Source: DIGJ01 sp041739345
Lineage (GTDB): Bacteria; Bacillota; Clostridia; Lachnospirales; Lachnospiraceae
Direction of reading: 5' to 3'
Assembly: GCA_041739345.1 (NCBI GenBank)
Contig: JBGSNZ010000004.1
Location: 1-64,000 of the forward strand
DNA length: 64,000 bases
The position numbers were made by a program, and so were the translations under genes. Each line of letters opens with the position of its first letter. The first letter of the stretch is position 1. Under the pieces are notes generated by a model. That model did not search any database and had not been told where the DNA came from. It worked only from the letters and a program-made list of their open reading frames with translations. Positions 36,139 to 44,668 of this stretch are shown here, one piece after another.

Positions 36139-37683
36139 TTTGCAAATTATTAGTTTTTGACCTTCACTCAAACGTTCGGAATCAAGCTCATTTAACTCTT
36201 TAATTTCATTACTGGTCGTGTAGAAAGTTTTTGCAATATCCCAAAGGGTTTCTCCGCTTTTTACGATATAACCAACAATACTTGGTTGATTTCTGCGTAT
36301 CTCATCCAAAGTTCCCATTTCATCTACTGAAAGAATCATATCCCGCTTAATTTCATCAAAGACAATTGCTTCAAGGCAAATCGTTACTTTCACTTCAATT
36401 TCATTTTCATCAATCAGCACCATGCTAAGTTGATCGATACAGGATTTAATTTCGTATGTACTGTCTTCTTTTATGTCTTTTACTTCGATTGTATGACTAA
36501 ACGGAATGTCACCCCTGACGGAACCGATTGGTTTTGCGTCATCCTCTGTAACATAGAGAACCTGAACGCTCACAACACCTTCCACTTGAATTCCATTTTC
36601 TACATTCGTTTCTTCGTCAATCTTAACGGTAGCACTACCATTGCATATCTGCAAAATTGGCTTTTGACCTTCTTCCATTCTCAAGGTATCAACTACTCGA
36701 AGTTTGCTATTATTTTTCATTAATAGGTTCTTATAGTCTGAGTATTTGGTTCGAATATCAAGCTGGTTTTTGGTAGAATAAATATCTTTTAAAACTTCCA
36801 TCTCCTGCTCTTCATAAATCTTAATGGTAAGATTAAGTACTGCTTCAATATCAAGTACTCTTTCTTCCCCATCCTCATCTGGCTTAATCTGTATATCTTT
36901 ATTATTTAAATTAACTAAAATATCTGAAATCATACTATCCCTTGCACCCATGCACTCAATATTTCCATTGATAGGAAGCTCGGTTTCGTAGAATTCAATG
37001 CCTCGGTTTTCATTCTCTCCAATATAGAGTACAAAGATTCGAAGAAGTCCTCTTAGGCTAATTCGGTCCTCCATAACCTTTGTTTCTCCTTCTAAGAGTT
37101 CCATATTAGTATAAAGAAGCTCCTGAACATTATCTTTTCCCATTGGAAGGGATATTTCATCCTTAATTCGGAAGGTATCTTTTTTCGAAACCGCAACTTG
37201 GGTTATGTTAAATTTATCCTTAATGTATTGAAAATCGTCGTCTTCTACACCAGTTACAACCGATTCTTCTGCTTTATTTTCAGCTGAAAAATCAAACCGA
37301 ATAATAGCTCTAACGTTAACCTTACGGGAATTAATTAATGTAACGCTCATATCTTCTAATTCCCACTTATATAGGATAACTTCATCGCCTGAGATTCCTT
37401 CCATATTAACATTTTCTTCGAATGAAATCTGTCCGCTCATATTATGTACCGGCCGTTTACTTTCTTGGCTGATATACAAAAGATTAAACTGAAGAACGCC
37501 TTTTATCATAAATCTATCATTCATCGGAGTAATCTCCTGAATTATAATAGTTCCTTGTTCCTTTATTACTTTATCAATATCTGGCTTAACATCTGGCACA
37601 TTAAAATCATCATCTAATGTAATTTGCAAGTCACTTCTGTTCTTTTTCTGATTCATGCTTAATTTTTGCATTAACAATTCCAT
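36136..37683 (-). CDS. sipL: DUF3794 plus LysM protein, SipL-like spore morphogenesis protein
   Basis: The 515-residue protein has tandem DUF3794-type beta domains (about 1-460) and a C-terminal LysM domain (GYIVKSGETLWDIAKTFYTT to the end). This matches SipL of Clostridioides difficile, which plays the SpoVID role and binds SpoIVA through its LysM domain to encase the forespore with coat. No signal peptide is seen, as expected for a mother-cell cytoplasmic protein. The symbol is by architecture; paralogues exist in some Clostridia. Confidence 0.8.
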   Translation of the reverse strand: MELLMQKLSMNQKKNRSDLQITLDDDFNVPDVKPDIDKVIKEQGTIIIQEITPMNDRFMIKGVLQFNLLYISQESKRPVHNMSGQISFEENVNMEGISGDEVILYKWELEDMSVTLINSRKVNVRAIIRFDFSAENKAEESVVTGVEDDDFQYIKDKFNITQVAVSKKDTFRIKDEISLPMGKDNVQELLYTNMELLEGETKVMEDRISLRGLLRIFVLYIGENENRGIEFYETELPINGNIECMGARDSMISDILVNLNNKDIQIKPDEDGEERVLDIEAVLNLTIKIYEEQEMEVLKDIYSTKNQLDIRTKYSDYKNLLMKNNSKLRVVDTLRMEEGQKPILQICNGSATVKIDEETNVENGIQVEGVVSVQVLYVTEDDAKPIGSVRGDIPFSHTIEVKDIKEDSTYEIKSCIDQLSMVLIDENEIEVKVTICLEAIVFDEIKRDMILSVDEMGTLDEIRRNQPSIVGYIVKSGETLWDIAKTFYTTSNEIKELNELDSERLSEGQKLIICK

Positions 37684-37734
37684 ATAAACCCTCCTTGTCT
37701 TTTACACTATATGCGAAAGGGTAATAAAATATTC

Positions 37735-37774
37735 AAAGGGATTGGTACTAATTAATATCAGCACCAATCCCTTT
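37735..37774. terminator. Hairpin terminator between veg and the sipL-like gene
   Basis: AAAGGGATTGGT (37735-37746) pairs perfectly with ACCAATCCCTTT (37763-37774). A/T-rich flanks follow on both strands. It lies 32 bp past the veg stop codon. Confidence 0.7.
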
Positions 37775-37806
37775 GATTTATGTTTATGGTATAAACGTCA
37801 AATATT

Positions 37807-38046
37807 CTATACTAGAACCATTTGTACATCATTTGTTAATACATCCGTATAACTAAAGGATACGGTTTGTAAGGTATCTTCAATTTCATTTTTTACTTGA
37901 ATGAGGAAAATACTAGGATACGTTTCCATTATAACACCTTCTGTGACATCTACTTTATGTCTACCTTTGTTGGAACGAATTCTTACCTTACTCCCTATAT
38001 GGTGGCTAACTGCATTTCTTACGCGGATTACATCTGACTGTTTCAT
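37807..38046 (-). CDS. veg: Veg family protein
   Basis: The 79-residue protein matches the Veg family: DVIRVRNAVSHHIGSKVRIRSNKGRHKVDVTEGVIMETYPSIFLIQV. In Bacillus, Veg is highly expressed and stimulates biofilm matrix genes by an indirect route. The ATG at 38046 has GGAGG 6 nt upstream; the longer frame reaches into the intergenic region and is not real. Confidence 0.9.
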   Translation of the reverse strand: MKQSDVIRVRNAVSHHIGSKVRIRSNKGRHKVDVTEGVIMETYPSIFLIQVKNEIEDTLQTVSFSYTDVLTNDVQMVLV

Positions 38047-38208
38047 TTCATTTCCTCCATTCTGTAAAAATGGCTGTCCCACATTTCCATTCAGCACTGG
38101 TAACAGTATAACACAAACACAAGATATTGTCAAAAATAGAGAATTCTTCCACAACACCTTGTGTCTATACAAATCAAACAATCAAATTTATTTATGTATA
38201 ATAATTTT

Positions 38209-38266
38209 GTGCATTATTACAGTATCCATAGTTCATTCGTCCTATAAGCAATCTGTAATAATGCAC
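38209..38266. repeat. 14-bp inverted repeat upstream of veg
   Basis: GTGCATTATTACAG (38209-38222) and CTGTAATAATGCAC (38253-38266) are perfect inverted copies 30 bp apart. The repeat lies between the PrcB-like stop codon and the veg start. It lacks a clean U-tract, so it could be a poor terminator or a regulator-binding dyad. Confidence 0.5.
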
Positions 38267-38311
38267 AACCACTTTATCACTTTATCATGCAAAGCAACAG
38301 AGTATGTATAT

Positions 38312-38746
38312 TTATTCAGTAAAATTATTTCCTACCCCAGAATACTTCACTGGCAAATCTAAATACTCTGTTTTAATAACAATGTAAGGATAGGTTAGTG
38401 CACCCTCAACCGTTTCCTCTTTTCCCGGTCCTAATAGATTAGTTGAAATGACTACTGCATCGTCCGTTGCATAGAGTTCCTCTAATACAATACTGTATCC
38501 CCCAGTTTTTTGTTCACCATATCCAATGGCAATGTATACATCATTTCCTGCTGCATACGATAACTGAAATGCCTGTGACTTTTTTTCCTCTATTATAGTC
38601 TTTAATTCTTCCGGTACATCTTCCTCCGGAACAATTGTATATTCCAGGTCTCTCACCTTATCTTTTGAAACAGATCCAAAGGAGCACCCTTGCAAAATAG
38701 TTGCAAAGAGTACCACTAAAATGACCAAACTCACTCTTTTTTTCAT
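38312..38746 (-). CDS. PrcB-like lipoprotein
   Basis: The 144-residue product has a lipoprotein signal (MKKRVSLVILVVLFATILQGC, lipidated Cys at about residue 21). A PrcB C-terminal-type domain follows, with IAIGYGEQKTGGYSIVLEELY and a terminal PYIVIKT strand. PrcB partners a protease in spirochaetes; in Clostridia the role is unknown. It is anchored outside the cell membrane. No cotranscribed partner is evident. Confidence 0.75.
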   Translation of the reverse strand: MKKRVSLVILVVLFATILQGCSFGSVSKDKVRDLEYTIVPEEDVPEELKTIIEEKKSQAFQLSYAAGNDVYIAIGYGEQKTGGYSIVLEELYATDDAVVISTNLLGPGKEETVEGALTYPYIVIKTEYLDLPVKYSGVGNNFTE

Positions 38747-38836
38747 AATTACCTGCAAAGCTTTTTTACTATTGTATTATCTGTTTAACCGAAACATTCC
38801 TCTTGACTTTGATAATATAAAGACTCCCCTCTAAAC

Positions 38837-40126
38837 CTATTTATCATCATGTAATCTAAAGTTAGCATATGCCGACATTCCATGTTCATGTAAATCAAGT
38901 CCGTCTATTTCTTCTTTTTCATTTACACGAAGTCCAATTGTCTTATCAATCACTTTAAAGATAATAAAAGCCATAACTGCTACATATGCAACAACAGATA
39001 GTAATCCTATGCATTGCACTCCAATAAACTGAATACGCGACATGCCATAATCTCCAAGAACGGAGCTCTTTACAAATACACCTGTTAATAGAGTACCTGT
39101 AAATCCACAACAACCATGTACTGCTATAGCACCAACTGGATCATCTACTTTAACAACCTTATCCATAAATTCTACTACTACAACTACCAATATTCCTGCA
39201 ATCAAGCCAATTGCCATTGCACCATAGTTGCTTACAATATCACAGCCAGCTGTAATTGCAACCAATCCAGCCAAAGAACCATTCAAGGTCATAGAAACAT
39301 CTGGCTTTCCATAACGTACCCAGGTAAAGATAAGTGTTGTTAAGGTTGCAACAACTGCTGCAAGATTTGTAGTTACTGCAATATCACCAAGGGATGTAGT
39401 AGCTCCTGTTGTAGATCCCGCATTAAATCCAAACCAACAGAACCATAGAATAAATACCCCTAATGCACCAAGCGGAATATTATGACCAGGAATTGCTCTT
39501 GGTTTTCCATCTTTGCCATACTTTCCAATTCTGGCTCCTAAGATTTTAGCACCAATAAATGCACAGATACCTCCTACCATATGCACTGCAGTGGAACCTG
39601 CAAAGTCATGGAATCCAATGGAAGATAACCATCCACCTCCCCAAATCCAGTGTCCAGTTACCGGGTAGATAAATACTGATATACATGCACTATATACAAG
39701 GTATGATGCAAATTTAGTTCTCTCCGCCATTGCTCCCGAAACAATGGTTGCTGCTGTTGCACAAAAAACAGTATGAAATATTAAAAATACATGGACCGGA
39801 AGCCCATTAAACATTCCCGAAGCATCCGCAATGGAAGATGGTTCAAAAAATCCGCTAAATCCAATAATACCTGCCTTATCAGCACCAAACATGAGTGCAA
39901 ATCCAAACAAGAAAAAGAAAATACTGCCAAGTACAAAGTCCATGAGGTTTTTCATAATAATATTTCCTGCATTCTTTGCTCTTGTGAATCCAGTTTCAAC
40001 CGCTGCAAATCCAGCCTGCATAAAAAATACAAGAATTGCACCAAGCATCGTCCAAACAATATTAAGTAAAAGTTCGGTTGCACTTGATAATTCCATTCCG
40101 GATGCTAACAAATCTGATAAATACAT
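38837..40126 (-). CDS. amtB: Ammonium transporter
   Basis: The 429-residue Amt/MEP channel has about eleven membrane segments and conducts ammonia. FFMQAGFAAVETGFTRAKNAGN, the HxxGGxxAFIGA region (STAVHMVGGICAFIGA, with the first pore His) and AIAVHGCCGFTGTLLTG with the second pore His are visible. It lies 100 bp after glnK; the two form the usual pair in which GlnK blocks the channel. Confidence 0.95.
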   Translation of the reverse strand: MYLSDLLASGMELSSATELLLNIVWTMLGAILVFFMQAGFAAVETGFTRAKNAGNIIMKNLMDFVLGSIFFFLFGFALMFGADKAGIIGFSGFFEPSSIADASGMFNGLPVHVFLIFHTVFCATAATIVSGAMAERTKFASYLVYSACISVFIYPVTGHWIWGGGWLSSIGFHDFAGSTAVHMVGGICAFIGAKILGARIGKYGKDGKPRAIPGHNIPLGALGVFILWFCWFGFNAGSTTGATTSLGDIAVTTNLAAVVATLTTLIFTWVRYGKPDVSMTLNGSLAGLVAITAGCDIVSNYGAMAIGLIAGILVVVVVEFMDKVVKVDDPVGAIAVHGCCGFTGTLLTGVFVKSSVLGDYGMSRIQFIGVQCIGLLSVVAYVAVMAFIIFKVIDKTIGLRVNEKEEIDGLDLHEHGMSAYANFRLHDDK

Positions 40127-40226
40127 GCTCTCGTCCTCCTTTTAAAAAAAGATAATTATTAAGAATTTAATTCTTAATAATTATCTCCATTGATAATTTT
40201 TTCATATTTAATTTCCTCTTTTACCA

Positions 40227-40565
40227 CTACAGTGCCTCAATACCACGCTCCCCGGTACGAATACGAACTGCATCCTCCACATCGTAAATAAATATCTTTC
40301 CATCTCCATAGTTACCGGTCTTAATTTGTTCGGTTACCTTGTCAATAATCTGTTCCGCCGTTTTTGCAAGAACTACTGTTTCAACTTTCATTTTTGGCAA
40401 TAGATTTACACTATATTCTGTTCCTCGATAAATCTGCTTGTAACCTTTTTGGTTTCCATAACCCATAATATTGGATATCATAATACCGTTGGCACCACAT
40501 TCATCCAAAATCACTTTGAGTTCCTCAAGCTTTTCTGGCTTAACTACGATTTCTAACTTTTTCAT
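40227..40565 (-). CDS. glnK: Nitrogen regulatory protein P-II
   Basis: The 112-residue PII protein senses 2-oxoglutarate and ATP/ADP and regulates AmtB. The T-loop reads YGNQKGYKQIYRGTEYSVNLLPK, with Tyr51 present. The C-terminal GDGKIFIYDVEDAVRIRTGERG is intact. A strong promoter and a terminator hairpin sit in its leader, suggesting attenuation. Confidence 0.95.
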   Translation of the reverse strand: MKKLEIVVKPEKLEELKVILDECGANGIMISNIMGYGNQKGYKQIYRGTEYSVNLLPKMKVETVVLAKTAEQIIDKVTEQIKTGNYGDGKIFIYDVEDAVRIRTGERGIEAL

Positions 40566-40597
40566 TCATTTTCCTCCTTCAACTTTAATCCCCTCAT

Positions 40598-40640
40598 AAA
40601 AACAAGGGCGTCTCTCCATATCAGAAACGCCCTTGTTTTT
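40598..40640 (-). terminator. Intrinsic terminator inside the glnK leader
   Basis: AAAACAAGGGCGT and ACGCCCTTGTTTT form a 13-bp stem with a T-run on either strand. On the minus strand it lies between the glnK promoter and the start codon, 33 nt before glnK. It may also serve as the 3' end of the PEGA lipoprotein gene. Confidence 0.85.
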
Positions 40641-40650
40641 AATAATTTAA

Positions 40651-40678
40651 ATTATACATATAATATTACCATTGTCAA
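40651..40678 (-). promoter_or_regulatory. Strong promoter of glnK-amtB
   Basis: Consensus TTGACA (40673-40678) and TATAAT (40651-40656) lie 16 bp apart on the minus strand. The expected start near 40644 is immediately before the terminator hairpin. Confidence 0.8.
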
Positions 40679-40743
40679 ACCATTTCGACTAATTTTAAGA
40701 CATTAGAAGAATATTGGTATCAATTAATACTTTCACTAATCCA

Positions 40744-42120
40744 TTATTCAGAAGCAATCATATCAGGAAAGTTAAATACTGCATTTTCACCATCATCCAA
40801 AACTTCAACAGAATAACTTTTTGTAACATATCCTGATTCACTTAATACAATAATATGAGTTCCTATTTCCTTTGTGAACGTTATTGGAACCGTACCCATT
40901 TGTTTTCCGTTTAAGTAAAGGGATGCCCCCGCTGGTGATTCAACGGTAATCGAATGTTCATTATCAATCGAAGTTGTTCCCGTTGTATTTTCACTGTCAG
41001 CAGCTTCGGTAGCCTCTGCCTCATCTTCTACTTCTTCAATACTTGTGTCATTACTCGTCTGGGTTTTTCCTGTCGAGGTATCTTCACTTTCAACATCATA
41101 CGTTCCTTCTGCTAGACGAATCGAAATGGTTGGGGTCGACTCTCCAATTGTTAAAGTGCCATTAAAGTCATCATAACCATTCATTGTTACCTGAATTCTA
41201 TGTTTTCCATAATTGAGTTTTATCGGATCGGAATAATCCACACTAGCGCCATTAATGTAAAGATCTGCACCATATGGATCTATATCAAAGCGCACATAAC
41301 CAATTCTAGCCTCTGGCATCTTATATCCAGTCATATCAAGTGTGATTTCTTCATTTCGCTTTAACTTTACATTTTCTCTAGCAACAAGTTCTCCATTTTC
41401 AAGAACTACCTTGTACTCCCCTTCTCTTGCAACAATAAGCATATCATCCACGATTGGCGTAATAATACCGTAGCCAACCTCTATTATACCACCCACAAAA
41501 TCGCTGTAATTTGTTAACCGAATATATCCATGTCCTGTCGTTACAATAATGGAGCAAATCTGGCTTCCAACTCCTTTTATCATAAGTTCATCTTTGGCAT
41601 GAAGATCAATCAAATCAATTGTCTCATCCTCGCTGAATAAAAGAAGCCCATCATCATACCAAAAATTCCGTTCTGAAATTTTCATTCTCTGCGCCGTTTT
41701 GTCTGTCACAAGATTTCCAACCTTATTGTAGGTCCACGCTTCCTTGCTTATACTTAGCGCCGTTAGTTTCTGGCTGGACTCATAATAATACACATCCACA
41801 ATCTCGCCAATCTCAATCTGAGGCAAGGTAATAACTGCATCATATTCATCTTTTATATCAGTACCACCATTATAGTCAAACACATAGTCCATTTTACCAT
41901 TGATATCATAAACGGTGACTGTTTTCTTAAACTCGTCATACTCTTTTACAACACCAGTAAACGTGGTATCATAATTATTCCCCGTTTCATCTACCGTTGT
42001 TTGCTTTGTTGCATTCTTATTTGAACTGTTTTTATGATTCTGGCAACCGCAAAGCAAACAGATCATGATAAGTATCAACAATCCGAGTGGTATTTTTTTT
42101 AGCTTTCTTCTCTGGTTCAT
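40744..42120 (-). CDS. PEGA-domain lipoprotein
   Basis: The 458-residue protein has a basic N-terminus, a lipoprotein signal ending LLCGC (about residue 26) and a beta-rich central region. Two PEGA-like repeats follow: DIDPYGADLYINGASVDYSDPIKLNYGKHRIQVTMNGY and VESPAGASLYLNGKQMGTVPITFTKEIGTHIIVLSESGY. A Thr/Glu-rich linker (about 345-385) separates the repeats. PEGA domains are usually extracytoplasmic and wall- or surface-associated; the role is unknown. I chose the ATG at 42120, 9 nt after AAGGAAAGG. Confidence 0.8.
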   Translation of the reverse strand: MNQRRKLKKIPLGLLILIMICLLCGCQNHKNSSNKNATKQTTVDETGNNYDTTFTGVVKEYDEFKKTVTVYDINGKMDYVFDYNGGTDIKDEYDAVITLPQIEIGEIVDVYYYESSQKLTALSISKEAWTYNKVGNLVTDKTAQRMKISERNFWYDDGLLLFSEDETIDLIDLHAKDELMIKGVGSQICSIIVTTGHGYIRLTNYSDFVGGIIEVGYGIITPIVDDMLIVAREGEYKVVLENGELVARENVKLKRNEEITLDMTGYKMPEARIGYVRFDIDPYGADLYINGASVDYSDPIKLNYGKHRIQVTMNGYDDFNGTLTIGESTPTISIRLAEGTYDVESEDTSTGKTQTSNDTSIEEVEDEAEATEAADSENTTGTTSIDNEHSITVESPAGASLYLNGKQMGTVPITFTKEIGTHIIVLSESGYVTKSYSVEVLDDGENAVFNFPDMIASE

Positions 42121-42170
42121 TAAATCCAACCTTTCCTTAGCTGTACGTGCTCATTATACTATAAATTGTA

Positions 42171-43169
42171 TCAAAAAGAAAGACCGAACAACTGCTGTAA
42201 GAAGATTGATTTTTGCATTTCCTGCTCACAAATTACCTCTAATTTTTCCATGTCTTTGTAAGCAATCCATGATTTCTTATTATTATAATAATGATTTAAA
42301 ATCTTCCAATATTTTTCTGGGTAATAAAGTAAAATCCCAAGCACATTAAGCATCTCTTTATCCAAGTTACAGTAGCGAATGTACTCTCTTATCAACTTGT
42401 CACCAAGAGGGACTCTCCAGATATTTTTTTCCATTACTTTTCGAAGAAAATAATAAAAATCAAGAAGTTGTAACCCATACACTGCCTTGTCAAAATTAAC
42501 CGTAGCCATACTGTCATTCATAATTAAAACATTGTGATAGGTATAACTTCCGTGACTTATAAATCGATCTTTTTTTGCCATTTCCTCTTGCATGGAAAGC
42601 TCAGATTTCTTTATTAATTCAAGCCCTTCCTCCGCTCTGCCAAAAAACTCATCAAATGATTTCAAGATGCATCTCTCAAAATCATTCTTTTGTTTTTTAC
42701 CACGGATGTAAGTTGAGACTCTCTTCATTTCCCGATTATGGCGCTCTAGCGTCTGCGTCAGGCTCTCTTCCTCCATCAAGTCCTCTACTGCATCAAATGT
42801 TTCATTTGGCTTGAGAATAATATGTAATTTGGCTAAATTGCTCGTGGCGAGTAGCAAATCATCCTTTTCCTTCACACGACATTCATCTCCCACGAACCAC
42901 TGTTTTACAATAAAATTTTCACCTTGCGTATTTGAAGTTATCAACATACCCTCTTGATTTGGTATCATATAATCCACATTTTGATAACCATTATTCAGAA
43001 GGAATCTTGTTACTTTGTCTTCAAATTCTATTCTACGTTTTGATGCATCTCCCGATTTTAAAATTCGTATTCCTTTATCTGTATCTAAACATAAGGCTCC
43101 CCGAACTCTTGTGATCTGACGCACCTTAAAATCATATTTTGCCAATACTTCATCTAATCGCTCATCCAA
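42171..43169 (-). CDS. CotS-like spore coat/kinase-fold protein
   Basis: The 332-residue protein resembles the CotS/YutH family, an aminoglycoside-phosphotransferase-like fold used in spore coats. ITRVRGALCLDTDKGIRILK opens the nucleotide-binding lobe, SHGSYTYHNVLIMNDSMATVNFDKAVYG gives the catalytic-loop region, and LLYYPEKYWKILNHYYNNKKSW is the usual tail. The catalytic HGD is altered to SHGSY-x-YHN. The start is a TTG with AGGAGGG 6 nt upstream; no in-frame ATG fits. Confidence 0.82.
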   Translation of the reverse strand: MDERLDEVLAKYDFKVRQITRVRGALCLDTDKGIRILKSGDASKRRIEFEDKVTRFLLNNGYQNVDYMIPNQEGMLITSNTQGENFIVKQWFVGDECRVKEKDDLLLATSNLAKLHIILKPNETFDAVEDLMEEESLTQTLERHNREMKRVSTYIRGKKQKNDFERCILKSFDEFFGRAEEGLELIKKSELSMQEEMAKKDRFISHGSYTYHNVLIMNDSMATVNFDKAVYGLQLLDFYYFLRKVMEKNIWRVPLGDKLIREYIRYCNLDKEMLNVLGILLYYPEKYWKILNHYYNNKKSWIAYKDMEKLEVICEQEMQKSIFLQQLFGLSF

Positions 43170-43250
43170 AACAAACCCTCCTAAACATAATATTCACCTT
43201 TAATCTTATGAAGACTTTAGGCAATTCATGTCTTGGAGGGTTATAATTTT

Positions 43251-44642
43251 TTATTGTTTTTTAATTCGATTCAATAGCGTTTCCCTATTGTTTTCTTCTG
43301 GGTTCTCTAACACATAATTAAGCAGATAATTTAAGGTTTCTCCCACACGAGGTCCACTTGTTATCCCGGTTTTAAGCATCAAATCTTTTCCATTAACCGC
43401 CAGTTGTTTCAACGTTAAACATTCGTTTTTTTCTTTTATCTCCTGATAAATTTCAATAATCTTTTCTAACTTAATAAGCTTCTCTTCCATAAACTCAGGA
43501 TTTTTTGCATAAATATCCATTCTTTGTACAAAAAGCAAGCATTCCATAATATCTGGTCCAATTTTACTTGCAGCCTTTCGAACCTTCGAAGGTTCTGGCA
43601 AAAATCGATAGTCGTGCCACTTAATTAGTCGAACCGCTAAGTCTACGGTATAATTATCAAATTTCAATCGCTGCAGTATTGTTTTTGCTATCTGAGAACC
43701 TTTTTCAGCATGACTATAAAAATGATCCGTTCCTTCTTTCCCAACTGTATGTGTAATTGGTTTTCCCACATCATGCAACAGCAATGCCCAGCATAAGACA
43801 GAGTGAAGTTTCGCATCAATCGGAGGGTCCTTAGGAGCAATGCATCCGTTATTCTTTTCCAAATAACGGTTACACTCTTCCACTGATTTCAACACATGTT
43901 TCCCTACCGAATAAACATGATGTGGATTCGTTTGTTCCTGAAAAACCATGGCATCAAATTCCGGTAAAACAACTTTACACATCTTTGTTTTAGATGCTTC
44001 CAATAAAAGATTCGGATCTTTAGATAAAAGCAGTTTATCAAGCTCAACACGAACACGTTCCTGGCTAATCCGTTCCAATGTAGATGCCTTTAGCACAATT
44101 GCCTCTCTGGTTGCACCATCAATTGCAAATCCAAGCTGTCCCGCAAAGCGGACCGCACGAAGCATACGAAGCGCATCTTCATCAAAACGTTCCAGCGGAT
44201 CCCCAACACAACGGATTAACTTTCGTTTAATATCGCCAATTCCATCAAAAATATCAACCAATCCGGTTTTATGATTATAAGCCATTGCATTAATGGTAAA
44301 ATCACGTCTTTTTAAATCTTCCGAAAGATTTGAAGTAAATTCCACTTCCTTTGGATGTCGGCTATCTTCATATTCTCCATCAATTCGATAGGTCGTTATT
44401 TCAAATCCTTCTTTGTCAAACATTATGGTTATAGTTCCGTGTTGTATGCCCGTATCAACTGTTCGCGAAAACAATCCTTTTACCTCATTCGGTTTTGCAG
44501 AGGTTGTAATGTCCCAATCTCCCGGGCATCTACCCAATATCGTATCGCGAACACAACCACCAACTGCATAAGCTTCATATCCATGCTCCATTAATGTATC
44601 AAGAATATATTCCACCTTGTCCGGTAAGGTAATCGAAATCAT
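43251..44642 (-). CDS. cca: CCA tRNA nucleotidyltransferase with HD domain
   Basis: The 463-residue enzyme adds or repairs the CCA end of tRNAs. AVGGCVRDTILGRCPGDWDITTSAKP carries the GGxVRD and DxD residues, and RRDFTINAMAY and RFDEDALRMLRAVRFAGQLGF follow. A C-terminal HD region has LLHDVGKP and WHDYRF. It lies 26 bp downstream of proS and is probably cotranscribed from the T-box promoter. Confidence 0.93.
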   Translation of the reverse strand: MISITLPDKVEYILDTLMEHGYEAYAVGGCVRDTILGRCPGDWDITTSAKPNEVKGLFSRTVDTGIQHGTITIMFDKEGFEITTYRIDGEYEDSRHPKEVEFTSNLSEDLKRRDFTINAMAYNHKTGLVDIFDGIGDIKRKLIRCVGDPLERFDEDALRMLRAVRFAGQLGFAIDGATREAIVLKASTLERISQERVRVELDKLLLSKDPNLLLEASKTKMCKVVLPEFDAMVFQEQTNPHHVYSVGKHVLKSVEECNRYLEKNNGCIAPKDPPIDAKLHSVLCWALLLHDVGKPITHTVGKEGTDHFYSHAEKGSQIAKTILQRLKFDNYTVDLAVRLIKWHDYRFLPEPSKVRKAASKIGPDIMECLLFVQRMDIYAKNPEFMEEKLIKLEKIIEIYQEIKEKNECLTLKQLAVNGKDLMLKTGITSGPRVGETLNYLLNYVLENPEENNRETLLNRIKKQ

Positions 44643-44668
44643 ATCATCACTCCTTTAAATCCGCCTCA

